DNA from: Methylocapsa sp.
GTDB taxonomy: Bacteria; Pseudomonadota; Alphaproteobacteria; Rhizobiales; Beijerinckiaceae
Assembly: GCA_017353815.1 (NCBI GenBank)
Contig: JAFMSB010000102.1
Span: forward strand, 1-6,403
Length of the DNA stretch: 6,403 nt
Direction of reading: 5' to 3'
A program made the position numbers and the translations under genes. Positions 6,040-6,403 of the stretch are shown here, one piece after another (positions within the stretch are counted from its first letter, which is position 1; each line of letters begins with the position of its first letter). Below the pieces are notes generated by a model. It did not search any database. It was not told the origin of the DNA and saw nothing but the letters and a program-made list of their open reading frames with translations.

Positions 6040-6403
6040 TTTGTTTCAGGCTCGTCGCAGCCGAGCGTGTCGAGCGTTGACGTTTGATGCATAAAACCTT
6101 CTTGCGGCGAGACGGAAACAATCGTTCTCCCATCGCCAAGCAAGACCGGCTGACGCAATTGCTGGTTCCAATGACGCAAGGTCAGCTTTTGGCCCTTGAA
6201 GGCGGCGATAGCAAAATCCGGCCCCGTAAGATAGCCGCGCAGCACATTCGGATCGCTGGAGGCGGTGCGGGAGGCCGCCTCGCCGATCATCCGGATTGCC
6301 ACCCAGGCGTTATAGTCGCCCGCGTTCATCCGCCGCGACGCGAGCTTCAAAAAGCGGTTTTGCAATTGGATTGCGCCCCATTGCTCGTGGCTCCCGTCCC
6401 AGC
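6024..6403 (-). CDS. Substrate-binding protein of the PQQ-alcohol-dehydrogenase-associated ABC system (LutA-like), C-terminal part
   Basis: The gene runs off the right edge; the last 125 residues are visible, read from the edge (first complete codon Trp) to the TAA at 6024. The frame stays open to the edge, so the TTG codon near 6365 is not the true start. Recognisable segments are NAGDYNAWVAIRMIGEAA, then LTGPDFAIAAFKGQKL, RHWNQQLRQPVLL, and the near-terminal SPQEGFMHQTSTLDTLG. This is the conserved end of the branched-chain-amino-acid-like (Peripla_BP_6) binding proteins found with PQQ-dependent alcohol dehydrogenases, of which LutA is a related member. It would deliver its ligand in the periplasm to the ABC-2 permease and ATPase two and three genes downstream. 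Two cysteines eight residues apart (CDEPETKC) lie five residues or so from the end and could form a disulfide. The signal peptide and ligand-binding N-lobe are outside the window. Confidence 0.88.
   Translation of the reverse strand, partial: WDGSHEQWGAIQLQNRFLKLASRRMNAGDYNAWVAIRMIGEAASRTASSDPNVLRGYLTGPDFAIAAFKGQKLTLRHWNQQLRQPVLLGDGRTIVSVSPQEGFMHQTSTLDTLGCDEPETKCKLQ

Noticed and set aside
1..6403. CRISPR arrays, insertion sequences, tRNA or rRNA genes
   Set aside because: No spaced direct repeats, transposase-like frames, terminal inverted repeats or structured-RNA signatures were seen; the only periodicity is the protein-level propeller repeat.

Overview
The window looks like part of the chromosome of a methylotrophic alphaproteobacterium of the Rhizobiales (Beijerinckiaceae/Methylocystaceae or Methylobacterium type). 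This rests on moderately high GC, tight overlapping genes, an alphaproteobacterial cytochrome c2-like protein, and a gene set known from PQQ-dependent (methanol) alcohol dehydrogenase and lanthanide-utilisation clusters. The species cannot be named from the sequence alone.

Layout. Positions 1-322 hold no convincing gene. Positions 323-2880 (minus strand) encode a complete NitT/TauT/Ssu-type ABC importer, transcribed in the order substrate-binding protein (Tat-type signal), permease, ATPase, with overlapping reading frames. A 98-bp divergent intergenic region (2881-2978) separates it from a small class I cytochrome c on the plus strand (2979-3377). That cytochrome gene converges, with only 9 bp between stop codons, on a second minus-strand operon that runs in from the right edge. 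This operon encodes a periplasmic substrate-binding protein (C-terminal 125 residues only), a seven-repeat YVTN beta-propeller, an ABC ATPase and an ABC-2-type permease. Its three junctions overlap by 16, 4 and 4 bp.

How the parts may work together. The right-hand operon has the composition and order of the conserved ABC module that accompanies PQQ-dependent alcohol dehydrogenases. Related genes occur in the lut (lanthanide utilisation and transport) cluster of Methylobacterium extorquens and the ped region of Pseudomonas. By family it should handle a periplasmic substrate linked to lanthanide- or PQQ-dependent methanol/alcohol oxidation. The cytochrome is a plausible carrier of electrons from that periplasmic oxidation towards a terminal oxidase. 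The left-hand importer has no known substrate; its position suggests a role in the same physiology, possibly uptake of a cofactor, precursor or metal complex. No dehydrogenase, TonB receptor or PQQ biosynthesis gene lies in the window, so the link to methanol/lanthanide metabolism rests on family recognition.

The points most worth a second look are the Tat-signal substrate-binding protein, the altered ABC signature motif (LSLGL) in its ATPase, the pairing of an exporter-like ABC-2 permease with a periplasmic binding protein, substitutions in the haem-pocket loop of the cytochrome, and an 8-bp inverted repeat at the convergent gene ends.
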